Source of the DNA: Oegoconia quadripuncta
Lineage: Eukaryota > Arthropoda > Insecta > Lepidoptera > Autostichidae
Assembly: GCA_949316235.1 (NCBI GenBank)
Contig: OX438743.1
Location: 34,937,242-35,001,241, forward strand
Direction: 5' to 3'
DNA: 64,000 nucleotides
Part shown: one piece after another, positions 46,345-57,801 of the stretch
How the letters are laid out: every line of letters begins with the position of its first letter
Numbering within the stretch: position 1 is the stretch's first letter
Made by a program: the position numbers and the translations under genes
The notes under the pieces: generated by a model
Seen by the model: the letters and a program-made list of their open reading frames with translations, nothing else
Told to the model about the DNA's origin: nothing
The model's database searches: none

Positions 46345-46944
46345 TTGGCTCGCTGTACCTCTGGAATAAGAGGAACACCGATAGCCTACTGTATTTTACG
46401 TTCCATTTTGAATTTAAAAGCTCAGGAGAATATTATTGTATTACAGTGGATACCTGCCCATGTTGAAGTAATGGGAAATGAGCAAGTGGATCTACTTGCT
46501 AAACAGTTATCTGTGGATGGATGGCGATTTGTTTGTACGATACTTTTTGTTCTTCTTCCCATAGCTAAAGAACAATACATAAAAATGTGGACAGAATACT
46601 ACGATGAGAGATCACTTAGAAAGGATGTATGTCATGAAATAATTCAGCCTCCGATCAAAAGCTTTCCTTGGTTTAATAGGTTCATTATCAGCAAGTACGA
46701 CATTGTCACGGCGCTTGTTTTGTTTGTCTTTCTGATAGGCAAGATAACTTCATCTAATTGTGATGAATGTGGTACTATTAGGGATATATACCACACTCTT
46801 ATGGAGTGTCTTCGGAATGAGGCAGAATGGTCATGTTCTGTTACTTACGTCATTCCTGATAGTATATTATCCACCAATGTGGGGGAAGACAGAGCACTAT
46901 TGCATGTTCCTACGTCTGATCACAAAGATACTACTAGTAGATGA
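46345..46944 (+). mobile_element. Non-LTR element ORF2 C-terminus: RNase H and zinc-finger-like end
   Basis: The frame is open for about 200 codons but has no real ATG start (TTG at 46345), as expected for a truncated internal fragment. VLQWIPAHVEVMGNEQVDLLAKQ matches the C-terminal RNase H block (WIPxHxGxxGNExADxLAK), which removes RNA from the RNA:DNA hybrid; its His and Asp are kept. Later CDECG, DIYHTLMEC fit the CxxC..H..C motif at the end of these proteins. The upstream RNase H carboxylates and reverse transcriptase are absent. It is opposite in strand to the relic at 45300, so probably a separate insertion. Its long open frame suggests it is younger than the other LINE relics. Confidence 0.8.
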
Positions 46945-47219
46945 TAAATAGATAGCTATTTACGTTTTATTAGATAGTAATCACGTTTTGCTGTGTGAAG
47001 AGGGAGGAAGTCCTATGACGTTGGAGAAACACCTTCAAAAATAAAGGAAAAATGAAAAAGTATGTTATTTTTTTGAAAAACAATAGTATAACATAATGGG
47101 ATCTGTAGGCTTAACAAATAAATTATGTATTATTGTTATGCTCCCACATATGAATCTATTTCCAAAAGACGTCAGTGCTTGAAGACAGAAGTCTTTGTTG
47201 AAATCAACGTGTGTTGCCA

Positions 47220-47440
47220 GTGATGATTTATGGCACTAAGAATGAAAGAATCCGTAGGCAAGCGAAAGTCAGTTGAAGTGGCAGTGGGCAGGGCACTTAG
47301 CTTGAACAACTGAAGGCATTAAAGTTCTCGAGTGGAGACCACGCACCAGCAAGAGCAGCGTAGGACGTCCATTCACAATTATTATGGGGAGACCTATGTT
47401 TAGCAGGGGACGTCCTGTGCCTGATGTGATGATGATAGAT
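47220..47440 (+). mobile_element. RTE-type LINE C-terminal relic
   Basis: Plus-strand frames read SEVAVGRALSLNN and, shifted, SSRVETTHQQEQRRTSIHN. The DNA blocks GAAGTGGCAGTGGGCAGGGC and GTTCTCGAGTGGAGACCACG correspond to KWQWAGH and VLEWRP in the family. It ends in TGATGTGATGATGATAG. Confidence 0.55.
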
Positions 47441-47449
47441 CCCTTTTGA

Positions 47450-48880
47450 CATTCGCTTAACCCCAAACTGACTTATCTGATGAGATTGGCTGAGATGAGT
47501 CGGTGTTCCTTATGAATTCACATTCAATACATTTGCTCAAATTTATTATATTTAAATGCTTATCCAGGAAGTATCATAAGTTTAGTAGATAAGACTTCCT
47601 AAAACTCAACAAAACAAACTTTTCTCGTTCACGCTCTTACCTACTTGCAATTTCCTAACAATATTTCAGTAAGGATGCTATCTAGAGGAAAATTAAATTG
47701 AATATCAAACAATTTCGATAGTGCTGATTTCGGTATAGCGGCCAGGCGGGCGGTGCTTAGATAAGTGGCTGCTATTTAATATCTGCGGTCAGGATTTGGA
47801 CCCGTGCCATGACTGGGCCACGACCAATCACGTCCAATTCATAAGTTGTATGTGGATATATCGTCTCATTCAACGAATCTTTTGTTGAACGAAAAATACG
47901 AGTTTGACCGAAACGAATAGACTAGGATATATTTTAAATTATAACAGATTGCTTGACCTTCTTTACAATCACTTAGAGTACGTAGAGTTTAGGTCGGAGT
48001 TCAAACACCCATTATCAAATTTGAGAGACTTTATCATAATTCAAATACGCGAAACGACAGACTTAGATGTTAGAAATAGAACATGCAGCCTATGTAACCT
48101 GAGCTGGCCAATGTAAAGATTAGCGGGTTCTAACTTTAACTAAAAGATTAATGAAGTCTTACATTTACCGACGTTATTTAACTCCAAGTTATTTACTCTG
48201 TGCTTATAACGCAACATTGGCTAAGTGAGCTCAGGGTTATAGGCTGTTTATTAATTAATTTTCTTCAATACTATATTTAGTTCCCATTTAAGAAACTCTC
48301 GGAAAGATTTGAGAGGGTTTAAGCATTTGTTAGATCTTGTAGGAGAATTCATAAATAATGTAACGCTTTATCTTCCTGCAATTTGATTGATTTTATCTAC
48401 TGAAAGAGCTGAGGAAATTCTAATAATAGTGTACGTATTGGTAAGAAATTAGGTAGTACAAAATATTAGGCTTTATTTTCATGTTGCAGATGAAAAAATC
48501 TCCCTGTCAGTATGTACGTCTATATTTGAAAATATGAGTCACGTTTGTGGTAGGTCCCTGATTTTTATCCCGCATATGTGCAATGTACACACCAGCCTCC
48601 ACCAGACTGACGGCTGCCCGACTTAACTTATTTAAAGAGTGATAATTGCCCACACGTGAGGTTAGCCGTCTCAGTCGGCAGTTGCGCAATGTTTGCTACT
48701 TCGTATACCTGTACGTTTAGTACAGGTATACGATCTGTTCTTTGGAACATGCTCACTAGCAACATATATTTTAGTTTTATATGAAATTTGAAAATAATTG
48801 TGACAGAAATATATATGTTCCAAATATTAAAAGTTTAATACTTGAAGTAACATTCGCAGTTCACCGTTCGAAATATAGAA
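47450..48880. other. Non-coding stretch
   Basis: The 70-codon plus-strand ORF at 47904 (NRTCSLCNLSWPM at its end) is not recognisable; it may be a LINE scrap. No splice-flanked exon is seen. Confidence 0.3.
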
Positions 48881-48884
48881 ATGC

Positions 48885-49140
48885 ACATATGACAATTCAA
48901 CGGCAATAGGCTCATTATTGCCCTTGAAATGTGCAAGTCTATAGATGGTTTTTGGCAACAGAGTGATCCAAATATTAAAAGTTGAATGCTTTGTAATAAC
49001 ATCCGCGGTTCACCTTTCGAAATATATAGAAATGTACAAGTGACACGGGGTGAGTGAACTTAGTCTATTGATGTTTTTTGGTGTAAAGTCCCCTAATCGT
49101 TTGCTACGACACCCGCTGGAAGAGATGGGTTGTTTGAATT
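48885..49140. repeat. Family F fragments in inverted pieces
   Basis: CAATTCAACGGCAATAGGCT and AAATGTACAAGTGACACGGG are forward-type pieces. GCTACGACACCCGCTGGAAG with AGATGGGTTGTTTGAATT is the reverse of the family's 5' block. The region is rearranged. Confidence 0.4.
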
Positions 49141-49436
49141 ATTTTTACACATCGGAAACCACTTACAGAACTTTTCCCCATACCTTTTCCCATAAATATC
49201 TTTATGGATAGCGGGTGAAGTCACTGGCAGAAGGCTAATAAGGATAAGGAAATTATAAGAATAGCGAGCCAAATATGGGATGAACTATTATCATTCCTAT
49301 AGTCTCCTAAAATTAACAAACTTTTAGTTTCACTGGTTTATAAGTAGCCTGTACTTTGTAGCGTCAAGTATATCCGCTACTTTGTAGCAGCTCCATTCTA
49401 TCATAGCTATTAAGAAAATAAATTACAAACATTTAC

Positions 49437-50300
49437 AATCATCTAGGTAAAACTAATTGTGTTTAAAGATTGTGTGTTCGAAAAATAAGCGTTTTCGAAT
49501 TGGTACAATGCGCTACAATGCCCGTGACAGACACACAGAGTCAAAGGTATGAAACTTATAATACCCCTCTTTACGTCTGGGGTTAATACATAATTGTTTT
49601 GTTTGTACACCCGAACTTACTCTGCTCATGTTGATACACCAGTTAACAGAGGTGACTGGAGTTTAGTAGGATTAGAAACTTACATGATAGGGTATGAAGT
49701 GTTGAATTACTCTGCTTGTATACTTATAATTTGCACTGAATAACCTGAGAGGAATTTTAACAACCATACACGTACAGTTATAGATGATTAGTTTTAAGCT
49801 TGAATGTTATAAAATTATGTTTTCCTGAGGAAGTCACCATAGTTTGTTACAAAGACTTGTTAATAACTGTAAATCACGTCGTCACTTTTACGTGAGATTG
49901 TGGTAAAACGCGTATCCAGTTAAACATTTAAAAAAAATTAGAAAGCCCCGGAAAAATAAGCGCTTTGTCAACCAAATAAACTGCATTAAAAACTAAATAT
50001 CTAAAACATGGCTAAGAACCTATCCCGAGTTTAATATTAAATATAAAAAAAAATCAAAGAAACCCTCGATACACCATCATCTGAGAAGACCAAAAAACTG
50101 TGTTACAAGCTAAATATACTTTAACCAAATTTCATCAAACATGGCTAAGAACCTGACCTATAAGTCTTTAATATAAAAAATACTCAAATCGGACCTGCAT
50201 GGTCTTTACTGAGATACGTCCGGACAAAAACTGGGGACGCGCAGATACACAAAACACCGTCAAATACATAACACCCGTCGTTTTTCGTCGGATGATAAAA
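49437..50300. repeat. Family H copies, adjacent and diverged
   Basis: 49440..49590 has AATTGGTACAATGC .. CCCGTGACAGACACACAGAG and CTTTACGTCTGGGGTTAA. 49960..50300 has repeated CATGGCTAAGAACCT, CGTCCGGACAAAAACTGGGG and CACCCGTCGTTTTTCGTCGG. They are probably two or three overlapping old insertions. Confidence 0.45.
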
Positions 50301-50309
50301 ATAAATAAC

Positions 50310-51770
50310 TTGTTTTATAATTCCATTCATGTCCTTATATAGAGTCATGATTTTTCAAGAATTTCATTTCATTTTTCATTTCATTTCATTATATAGGTAT
50401 ACCTATATACTAAGCTACAGGAATTTTGTAACAGCCTATAGTGACTTATTAATTGGAAACCTAATTTTCAAACTTTCTGGTGTAATATCTCTTTGAAGTC
50501 GATTGTGAGAGGATGGAGATTATGAAATCGTTCGAAAACAATTTGTGTTAATGTAGTTTTTTTTATAAATATACAGTACGAACAAATGAACAAGTTGGTC
50601 AGGTAATATGACACTAACATTGAAGCACATGTACACCAGAGAAAATTAGTTAAGAAATAAGGGTAAAACATGTAGGATTATGTTAATAGGTGTTATAATA
50701 TTCCTCGGAAGCGCCTCCTGGGGCCAAGATCTTGCATTGACATCCGCTAGCTGGCTATGCGCCAAAACTACCCGCATTGTGTACAATTATATGTGCTTAT
50801 GTAAAAGTTGAGTTTGCGGATTTACTGTGTATGAGTTATATTATTGAATACAATTTAAGTATTTAAACACCATAAAACCCGAATGCATGTATTATAGAAT
50901 AGAGATGAGCGCATAGCAAAAGTAAAATAAAATGGTGTACAGTTTTAGAAAAATTTACAAATTTACAAACAAACTTAGTTTTGCGGTTCGAAAAGTTACT
51001 TTATGATATGTTCAGGACACTTGCACACATTATCGCAATAGCATCTCAATATGATGCCGTCTTATGCTTTAATATACTGTATAAAAAAACAAAAATCCCA
51101 CAGTTGATGTTTATTGGAACGGAACCCACGCGCGCTAGCTAGATTCGAACTTCTGAAATAGAATAGAAATTTATTTTGCTCTAAATGTGGTAACAATAAT
51201 GGTCTTAAATATACATATAATGTTAAGTATCACACAGTTCGCCAGTGTCTGGCATGCAAAATTATTACTTTATATTATACCTATTATTATTATTGTATTA
51301 TTATTATTTTTACATAATACATTCTCCGGTTTTTTGTATTTGTTTTCACGTTTTTATCACTTAATATTGTGTCGGGTTAGCAAAAATTTTTAAAACTGTG
51401 TCGGTAGAATATCCTTTAAGACTCCGTGAAAGTTTTCGGGTGAATCATTTTCAATGGTCTTAATTACATGAAACTGAAAAGGGTGCCCATTTATCATTCT
51501 GCTCGAAACCCCGAAGATGTCAGTTAAGTGGGAAATTGTAACAAAAGTTAACGGTCCGCTGAAGTCAGGAATGTAATCCCGATACAGAGCCCTAACCAAA
51601 GGTTTAATGTGATTAGGCTACAACAATTTTAAGTGAAGATTTCATGTTAATTGGATTTCAAGGGTCGCAGAGTGAGGATGATAACTTTGAAACGGATACA
51701 ATTGGCGTCTAACGTGCTATTATGATTATAGCTCCTTATATATTTAGTATGAAAACTTAAGTATATTATT
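50310..51770. other. AT-rich non-coding DNA
   Basis: It includes a TTTCATTTCATTT run near 50362..50392. No gene or named repeat was recognised. Confidence 0.3.
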
Positions 51771-51776
51771 AGACGT

Positions 51777-51997
51777 TAATACTTATACGGCTGTAAGACA
51801 TGGCCATTAACACAAAGGGATAGGGAAAGGTTAGAGACATTTGAGAGTACTGGAGACGAATAAGTTGGACAGAGAAAAGAACAAATGAAGAGGGTTGATA
51901 ATGGTAAATCCGGACAAAGACTGAACACACACATAACACCGTCCCACACATATGACCCGTCGTTTTTAGTTAGCGGTTCAAAATGTGTTTTGACCAC
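51777..51997 (+). mobile_element. LINE fragment fused to SINE-B, second copy
   Basis: It is the inverted, near-identical counterpart of 44177..44400: GGCTGTAAGACATGGCCATT .. GGTTAGAGACATTTGAGAGT. The two translations differ by one residue over about 73 codons. Confidence 0.7.
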
Positions 51998-52325
51998 CTC
52001 CGTGGTTCAATGTAAACAACATGGGTTTACGATTCGGAGGTCGCGGCCTCGATCCCCAGCGGGGTACATGTTTAGATACTCGGTTTGCTGGCTCGGTGGT
52101 AGGGCATATTAATGTCCGCCTGGCTAGCTACCACCATCTTACCTAAATCTGCCGCCAAACAGAAATGTTAATAGCATTGTTGTGTTCCGGTTGTCAGAGA
52201 TAATATAGCTGGTCCCCCAAATATGTTGGGGTTTCCGGGTCAATACGTAAACACCTTCGGCCTCATCTTCACTTAACATCAGGTGTGATTAAGGTCAAGT
52301 GAACACGTTGTGCATGAAAAAAAAA
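51998..52325 (+). mobile_element. SINE-B copy, full length
   Basis: Head ACCTCCGTGGTTCAATG and a damaged B box (GCGGCCTCGATCCCC), body GCTAGCTACCACCATCTTAC, tail CATCAGGTGTGATTAAGGTC, TTGTGCATGAAAAAAAAA. Confidence 0.8.
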
Positions 52326-52329
52326 TGTT

Positions 52330-53240
52330 TCAAATGAGCTACATTTACATGATAGTTTTAGTGACCTTAGTAACTTAATAAGAACGACTAGATACTATGG
52401 CACCATGGAAAAATTTACTAATTGTATGACGAAATATATGGAACAGCTAACTTCTACGGATCCTCAACCAAATTGCAAAAACTGACATAATTTCGCCTTG
52501 TCCCTCCGTCCGTGTTACAGGCAATATTTTATATTTCATTTTATTGAAATTAGTTTCGCTACATGGAGCAGTCGTAAGTAACCCACGAGATACAACAATA
52601 GCCTTATATCCCGTGGTTGAGACGCGGCCTCCTCTCGCTAATATTAACACCACGGGGATCCAGTGCGAATTCACTTCCATATGACAATACTACAAAAGAT
52701 TTTTCTTAAACATGCCCAGACAGGGACTTATTTGAACATATTTATTTGGAAGATATCCCGATAGAGTGTAGATGATAAAACCATTAAAGTTATAAAGTCA
52801 TCTAAAGTCGTTAACAATGTGTTCCCTTCCTCTGACTATGTAACAATTAAATTATTCAAATCTTAAACTACTTAACATAGATTTATTATAAATCCACAAT
52901 TTTCAGTTACAACAAACTTGAACATGGAATCCGTAAGCCTTGAAGTGATTCTAGGTTTTATAACCTACCTTATGGTTGAAACTCGAAGATGTTGTGCCGA
53001 GAGCCCAAAACTTCAACATAAACAACGAAGAGCCTTTCGTTTTGTTTTTCATCGATATCACCACCGATTACGTTCAATGCTATGATTGGTTGGCTAATCG
53101 CTCGCTTGCGGCAATTTGTCGTTTTCTCATTAGTCAATGATAATCATAACGATACCGATCAATTTACATAATTTTAGGGCAGACTTCACCAGACAAAATG
53201 TAATTTCTACAATACTACAACACCAGGTACCTATAGACCG
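52330..53240. other. Intron sequence, nothing named
   Basis: A 77-codon minus-strand ORF at 52447..52680 has no recognisable domain. 53075..53160 is the diverged repeat shared with 17165. Confidence 0.3.
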
Positions 53241-53241
53241 A

Positions 53242-53431
53242 GAGCGGAGGCGATCTGACACATGGATCGCACCGACCGTCATGACCGCATGCATTTTCAA
53301 AATGTCGCATTTTCCAAAATCTTCCTAAACGGATCGCAAGACGGGCACATTCTATGATAGTAAGTCTTTTCTGATCCTGTGAAATATACCATGAAGCTCG
53401 GTGCGATCCATGTGACAGACCGCCTCGGCTC
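53242..53431. repeat. Short TIR element (MITE candidate), 190 bp
   Basis: Arms 53242..53275 and 53398..53431 are 34 bases and reverse complementary with three mismatches (core TCGGTGCGATCCATGTG). The 122-base inside has no coding content. It lies between host exons, about 130 bases from the end of the 53561 exon. I saw no other copy. Confidence 0.65.
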
Positions 53432-53560
53432 GCGGAATTGTAGGGGCGCCAACGCTCCACCAATTGCTCATGTAGAGAATTTTTGTAGGGGCGACAGGAC
53501 AATTTTCAGCGGTTAATATATACGCAGTTATATAAAATAAAAACAGTACTTATATATTAC

Positions 53561-53660
53561 CTGGATGTGGATGCGTATGCGCATGTTCTGCTGGCGGCTG
53601 CATGGAAGACAGCGCTGAGAGCGGGGTGTAGCGCGCTCCGTCCTCTCTCGGGCATCCCTC
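53561..53660 (-). CDS. Host gene, 100-base internal exon
   Basis: The acceptor is ..ACTGTTGATACAG at 53661 (weak pyrimidine tract) and the donor CAG|GTAATA is at 53560. The upstream exon ends in phase 0 at AAG, and in that frame this exon reads EGCPREDGARYTPLSALSSM then QPPAEHAHTHPHP with one base left over, so it ends in phase 1. GC content and composition (Pro/His-rich) stand out from the flanking intron. The intron between the two exons is 1356 bases. The exon is too short to be found by ORF length alone. RYTPLSALSSM looks like a conserved stretch. I can assign no function; it is probably a disordered linker of the same nuclear protein. Confidence 0.75.
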
Positions 53661-53661
53661 C

Positions 53662-55016
53662 TGTATCAACAGTTTGAGTGAGTGGATTATTGTCCCGGCG
53701 TCCACAAAAGTGGGGCGGAGTGGAGATGTGTGGTTAAAAAATCGGATTAAGATAGTTTGTGGTAATTTGATTAGCTTACAGACAACGCATATCTCCCCTC
53801 CGTTTTGGAGAATAGTTTGCATTGAATCGTTTTTTTTTTTGCATTTCCTTAAGTTATTACTAACCTAATCTCGGTTGGCTAATTTAGTGTTTATTTCCTT
53901 AAAAATAAAATATGTCTTTAATTAAATACAACAATAATTTTATTATAGTCTCTCAAAAACAGTAAATAATTAAATAAAATTGCTGAGATGACGGAAATTC
54001 AATGCAGTATTGATACAAAACGATGTGTTTGCACACCGTGCCTACGAATATGTACTTAAAGTTCTATGAAACGCACAAGATTACTTGGCATGGGCTTATT
54101 CTTAGTGAGTCGATGGTAATTATGGCGATTGGCCCGAGTTGGTGGGTAATAATCCCTTTGACAAAGTATAAATGCAAATTGCATCAAATGTACATGTCTA
54201 CACTGTATCATGTAGGTACATAGGTACCTGAAACAGCGAGTGTTTAACACAACGTTAATAAGACTTAACGCGTCAGACGATTTAATCTGCGTCAAGGGTA
54301 ACACGACGGTTACTCCTTTCACACATAAATCCCTTACGCCCTAACAGATCCGCCTCAGCCTATATAAGCCGTTTGCTTCTGTGCAAAAGGGCTCATTTTT
54401 CCATGTACTCGGGAGGTAAATCAATGAAAGATAACGTGGCGATGAGATCCCGAGGCGTGTTTACATAGAACTTACTTCATTACCGGGTACTAATGAGAGT
54501 GAAGCGCCTGCGGCTGTATTAACCTTTATTGGGTATAAATGCTATCGTTCGATTTGCTATCTACTCTCATCATTCCTGTCAACATCTCTCGTTACCTGGG
54601 ATGTGATTTCCATACAATTTCAAAATTACCATTTGTTAATAAAAAAATTGATTTATCTAATACCTACAACGAGTAGTTTGTTAGTGTGTAGTGTAGGTAT
54701 TTGCTTTGCTTTAGTTTGAATTTGCTGTAATTTGTATACGCCCAATCTGCTGTTTTCTAACTAACCCTATGGTTGACTGGAAGAAATCCCTCTTTGGGAT
54801 AAGTCCGCCGTTGTACTCAATTTATGTATCAATGCAAAATTAATGTATTGCCTTTTTGTACAATAAAGCGTTTACAAACAAACAAACAAACGATTTATAA
54901 TAAACGTGGTTTCCTAATAAAAGGTATTCAGTTTTATTGTTCAGAATGCTTAATTTTTTTCCTTGCTACAATTATTTTATAATATATCATTATAAGGAAA
55001 TTACATTATGTCTTAC
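53662..55016 (-). other. Intron between the two main host exons
   Basis: The donor AAAAG|GTAAGA at 55016 is a near-perfect consensus. The intron contains a LINE 3' tail at 54770..54890 and otherwise unique AT-rich DNA. Confidence 0.7.
54770..54890 (+). mobile_element. LINE 3' tail with CAAA repeat
   Basis: GGTTGACTGGAAGAAATCCC, GATAAGTCCGCCGTTGTACT, TTGTACAATAAAGCG and a CAAACAAACAAACAAACG end. It is typical for this LINE group and antisense to the host gene. Confidence 0.65.
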
Positions 55017-57740
55017 CTTTTCACAGTTGGCAGTAGCGGTCGTCTGGGTATGACTAGTGGAGGAGATCCGATATTGCATTCCAGATACTGTACAGAAACC
55101 CTCGTGGAGATGAGTTGCGTATACCCCGGTTATAGTTAGATCCGTATCTTTCACTATTACTTCTAGTTTTTGCTTTCTGTCTGTGTTAGTAGCATCGTCG
55201 CTGTCCTGTTTACTATCTTCGTTTATTTCCGACTTTACGCCGGAACTTACCCCGTTTTTTGACTTCTGAGAAAAAGATTCATCGCTACAAGAATCTGAAG
55301 TAGTTTCGTCTTTATTAGACTTTGGTGAGCGTTTTTCATAGCTCGCAGCAAGTATAGCTGTGGCATTTAAGCTAGCCATACGTTTCTGGACAACCATGTC
55401 TTTTAGATCCATCACTACCTCATTTCGGTTCCGTTTCTTTTTTACAGGTACACCAGCTGTTTTCTTCATTTTAACTGGTGGTTTCTCAGAATCAGATTTA
55501 TTTGGAGATGTTTTGGAAGACGCCTTCTTTTTTTCCGGGGCAGTAGATTTCTTTTTAGATTCCAGTTCGCTATCCTCACTCGAAGAAGTAGATGATTTTG
55601 GATCCCAGTATTTACCAGCGCTTCGGATGCCTGGTACTCCACGTAGAGTTCTTTGAGGAGGATTGTCATCAGAACTATCTGAACTTGAATCTTTTTTATC
55701 TTTTCTATTTTCATATTCGGACTCAGATGTACTTTCGCGTTTCACAGTCACTTTAGGTTTTGATTCTTTCTTTTTAGTAGTTTGTTGTTTAGACGTACTT
55801 GGAACTACTTGACGATCAACAGTTCGCATTAAGCCCAATTCCATATGCGTGCGGCTTTCGTTTTCATACAAACAATGAACTTTGGCTATAGCGTTGAGAG
55901 ACGCCATCCTGTGTTTTTTGGGGCCTGACCACATTGATAATAACTTAAGCCGCCGCTTGCTGGGTTTCTCTGTGCCCAAAATTATGGAATCATCTTTTAT
56001 ATCCACAAGAGAATCCTTTGAAAGTTCTTTCAATTCTTTTGACGTAGTTCTTTTTGCGCTATCTGTAATTCTCTTATATTTCTTGTTTTTTGTTTTCTTA
56101 TGTCTAAACGTATCTGATTCGGAAGACTCTTTGGTGTCATTATCATCGTTAGACTCGCTAACGCTGTCGTCAGAAGAGGCATAGTGGAATTTTTTTGTGT
56201 TAAATGAAAATTTACAGGTTTCAAGTTCCTCGTCCGACAAACTACTTTTCTTTTGTTGCTTTTTAGATTTACTAGAACTTTTCTTTGTTATACTACTTGT
56301 AGAAGACCCTTTCTCATTTTTACTACCGGATGGTTCCTGATCTAGAAATTTAATGGGGCTAAATGGTTTACCAGTAATACTTGATTTTCGTGCTACCATT
56401 TTATATGACTTGCTTACTATTGCTTTAGGCTTTTCTTCAATTTCCTTCTCACTACTTGTAATACTGGTATCTAAACTAAATGTGGTATTATCTTCAATTT
56501 CAGTTGAATTATATTCTTCCGATCGTTTATTTGCTTTTAACTGTTTTACTACTTCCTCGATTGGTCTGTGTGGAGAATATTTCTTCCTATCAGTATCTGT
56601 TTTTTTATCAACAATTGTGCCTTTCACTCTAGCAATTGGTCTCACTCTGCCAATATTTTTATTTAATGGACTTCTAAAATCTGACAAAATGCTTTTTGGT
56701 GAGTCAACTTTTTCTGTAAAGGTATAAACATCAATCTCTGGTCCTTGTGAAATAAGAGTATTAGTCGAATTTTTGTCTTTGTTACTGTCATCGGTTTTAG
56801 TTTCGCATTTCATGGAAAGGAATCTTTCGGATACACTCAAATTTCCTTTTGAATTTTTACAGCACTTTACGTCTATGTCGACAGTTCGTGGAGATCTACT
56901 CGATGTAAAAAATTTAAGGGGTCTCTCAATTTCAACTTTTGGAGTTTCTGGTTGAGTCGTAGCTGTGAGATTTGAAGATTTTATTGGTGTATTACATATA
57001 AATTTAGGTTCTGGTTTATCTTCACTTTTAGAAATCTCCTTCTTTTCATCGCCAATTACTGTTTTTTCTATATTTCTCATGCAATCAGTTGGCTTCCCAT
57101 CGCTGTTATTTTCAGCACAATCATCTTCCTTTTCTTTTGGATCATTAGCACCCATTTCTTTCGATTCCGGTTTTTTCTGAGTTGCCTCTTTTTTCTTATT
57201 CGTATTACCCTTTTTGATGATTGTTTTGGCTTTAGAATATTTCGATGTAACCTTTTTGGTTACATTTATATTAATTTTGTACTTTACATCATCATTATCG
57301 GTTTCGTTTTTCTTTGGATTAGATTTCGAAGACATTTTCGTGGTTTTGGCCGGTTTAGCAATTTTTTTAGACACGAGTTTCTTCACCTTCGAACTTATGG
57401 TATTTTTAAGCGAGTCCTTTTTCTGCTTTGACTCTTTCTTGGATTTCTTAATAGGTGATTCGCTTCGAGAGATGATACTTCTAGATGGCCCACTCTTGAC
57501 AGTTTCAGTTGCTGTCTCATTTTTATCTTCCGCTGAAGCTTCTCCATCAATATTATTCTTTGATACGTCATTCTTAGGAGAATTTTTCTTCTTTACCAAC
57601 GATTTCTTTACCAAATTTTTTACCTTTTTCGGGGATACTGCTTTCTTTTTTTTGACTTGTTTCGGAGTGGAGCTTACTTTTAAAGTTGTCTTACCCAAAG
57701 CTCCTTTCTTAGGTAAAGGTTTTGTAGCCTGAGACCGCAT
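55017..57740 (-). CDS. Host gene main exon: 908-residue Lys/Ser-rich nuclear protein, candidate Winged eye / BAHCC1-TNRC18 family
   Basis: Seen: the ATG at 57740 is the first in frame, because a TGA lies 13 bases upstream in the same frame; a TTG at 57749 would add three residues but is unlikely. The first 200 residues are very Lys/Ser-rich with PKK and KKK clusters, so nuclear location is likely. Acidic Ser-rich stretches lie around 520-560 and 680-690. RTLRGVPGIRSAGKYWDP is near 694-712. RMASLNA occurs twice, near 610 (then IAKVHCLYENE) and 787 (then TAILAASYEK). The exon ends with GVYATHLHEGFCTVSG, MQYRISSTSHTQT and CEK before the donor GTAAGA. Known or remembered: these phrases recall BAH-domain chromatin proteins of the Winged eye group, but I cannot verify it and no BAH domain is in this exon. 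Inferred: chromatin-bound regulator, mostly disordered. The gene continues to the left at 53660. Confidence 0.85.
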
Positions 57741-57800
57741 TGTCCGCAATGGTCAGAAGAATATTACCGTCATTGATGGATCGACGCGCACGTTCACATT
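57741..57800 (-). promoter_or_regulatory. 5' untranslated part of the main exon, with acceptor and short uORFs
   Basis: The acceptor CTCTTTTTTGTTTCAG ends at 57801, so a 5' exon must lie further right; I could not identify it. Within these 60 bases are an ATG followed at once by TGA and a second ATG encoding MTVIFF then TGA, which may reduce translation of the main frame. An inner CAG at about 57731 (GCGGTCTCAG) could act as an alternative acceptor but lacks a pyrimidine tract. Confidence 0.5.
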
Positions 57801-57801
57801 C

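Noticed and set aside
53215..53502. 95-codon minus-strand ORF near the host exon
   Set aside because: It spans the 190-bp inverted-repeat element, and I found no splice site pair or family match.
54990..55016. Eight extra C-terminal residues (VRHNVISL) before the stop
   Set aside because: They read through a near-perfect splice donor (AAAAG|GTAAGA), and an in-phase exon follows at 53660.
57214..57732. 172-codon plus-strand ORF rich in Phe and Leu
   Set aside because: It is the antisense reading of the Lys/Ser-rich host exon; AAA/AAG and TCN codons read as Phe/Leu and others on the opposite strand.
57741..57749. TTG at 57749 as the start of the large protein
   Set aside because: Not a plausible eukaryotic start when an ATG follows three codons later; a stop lies just upstream.
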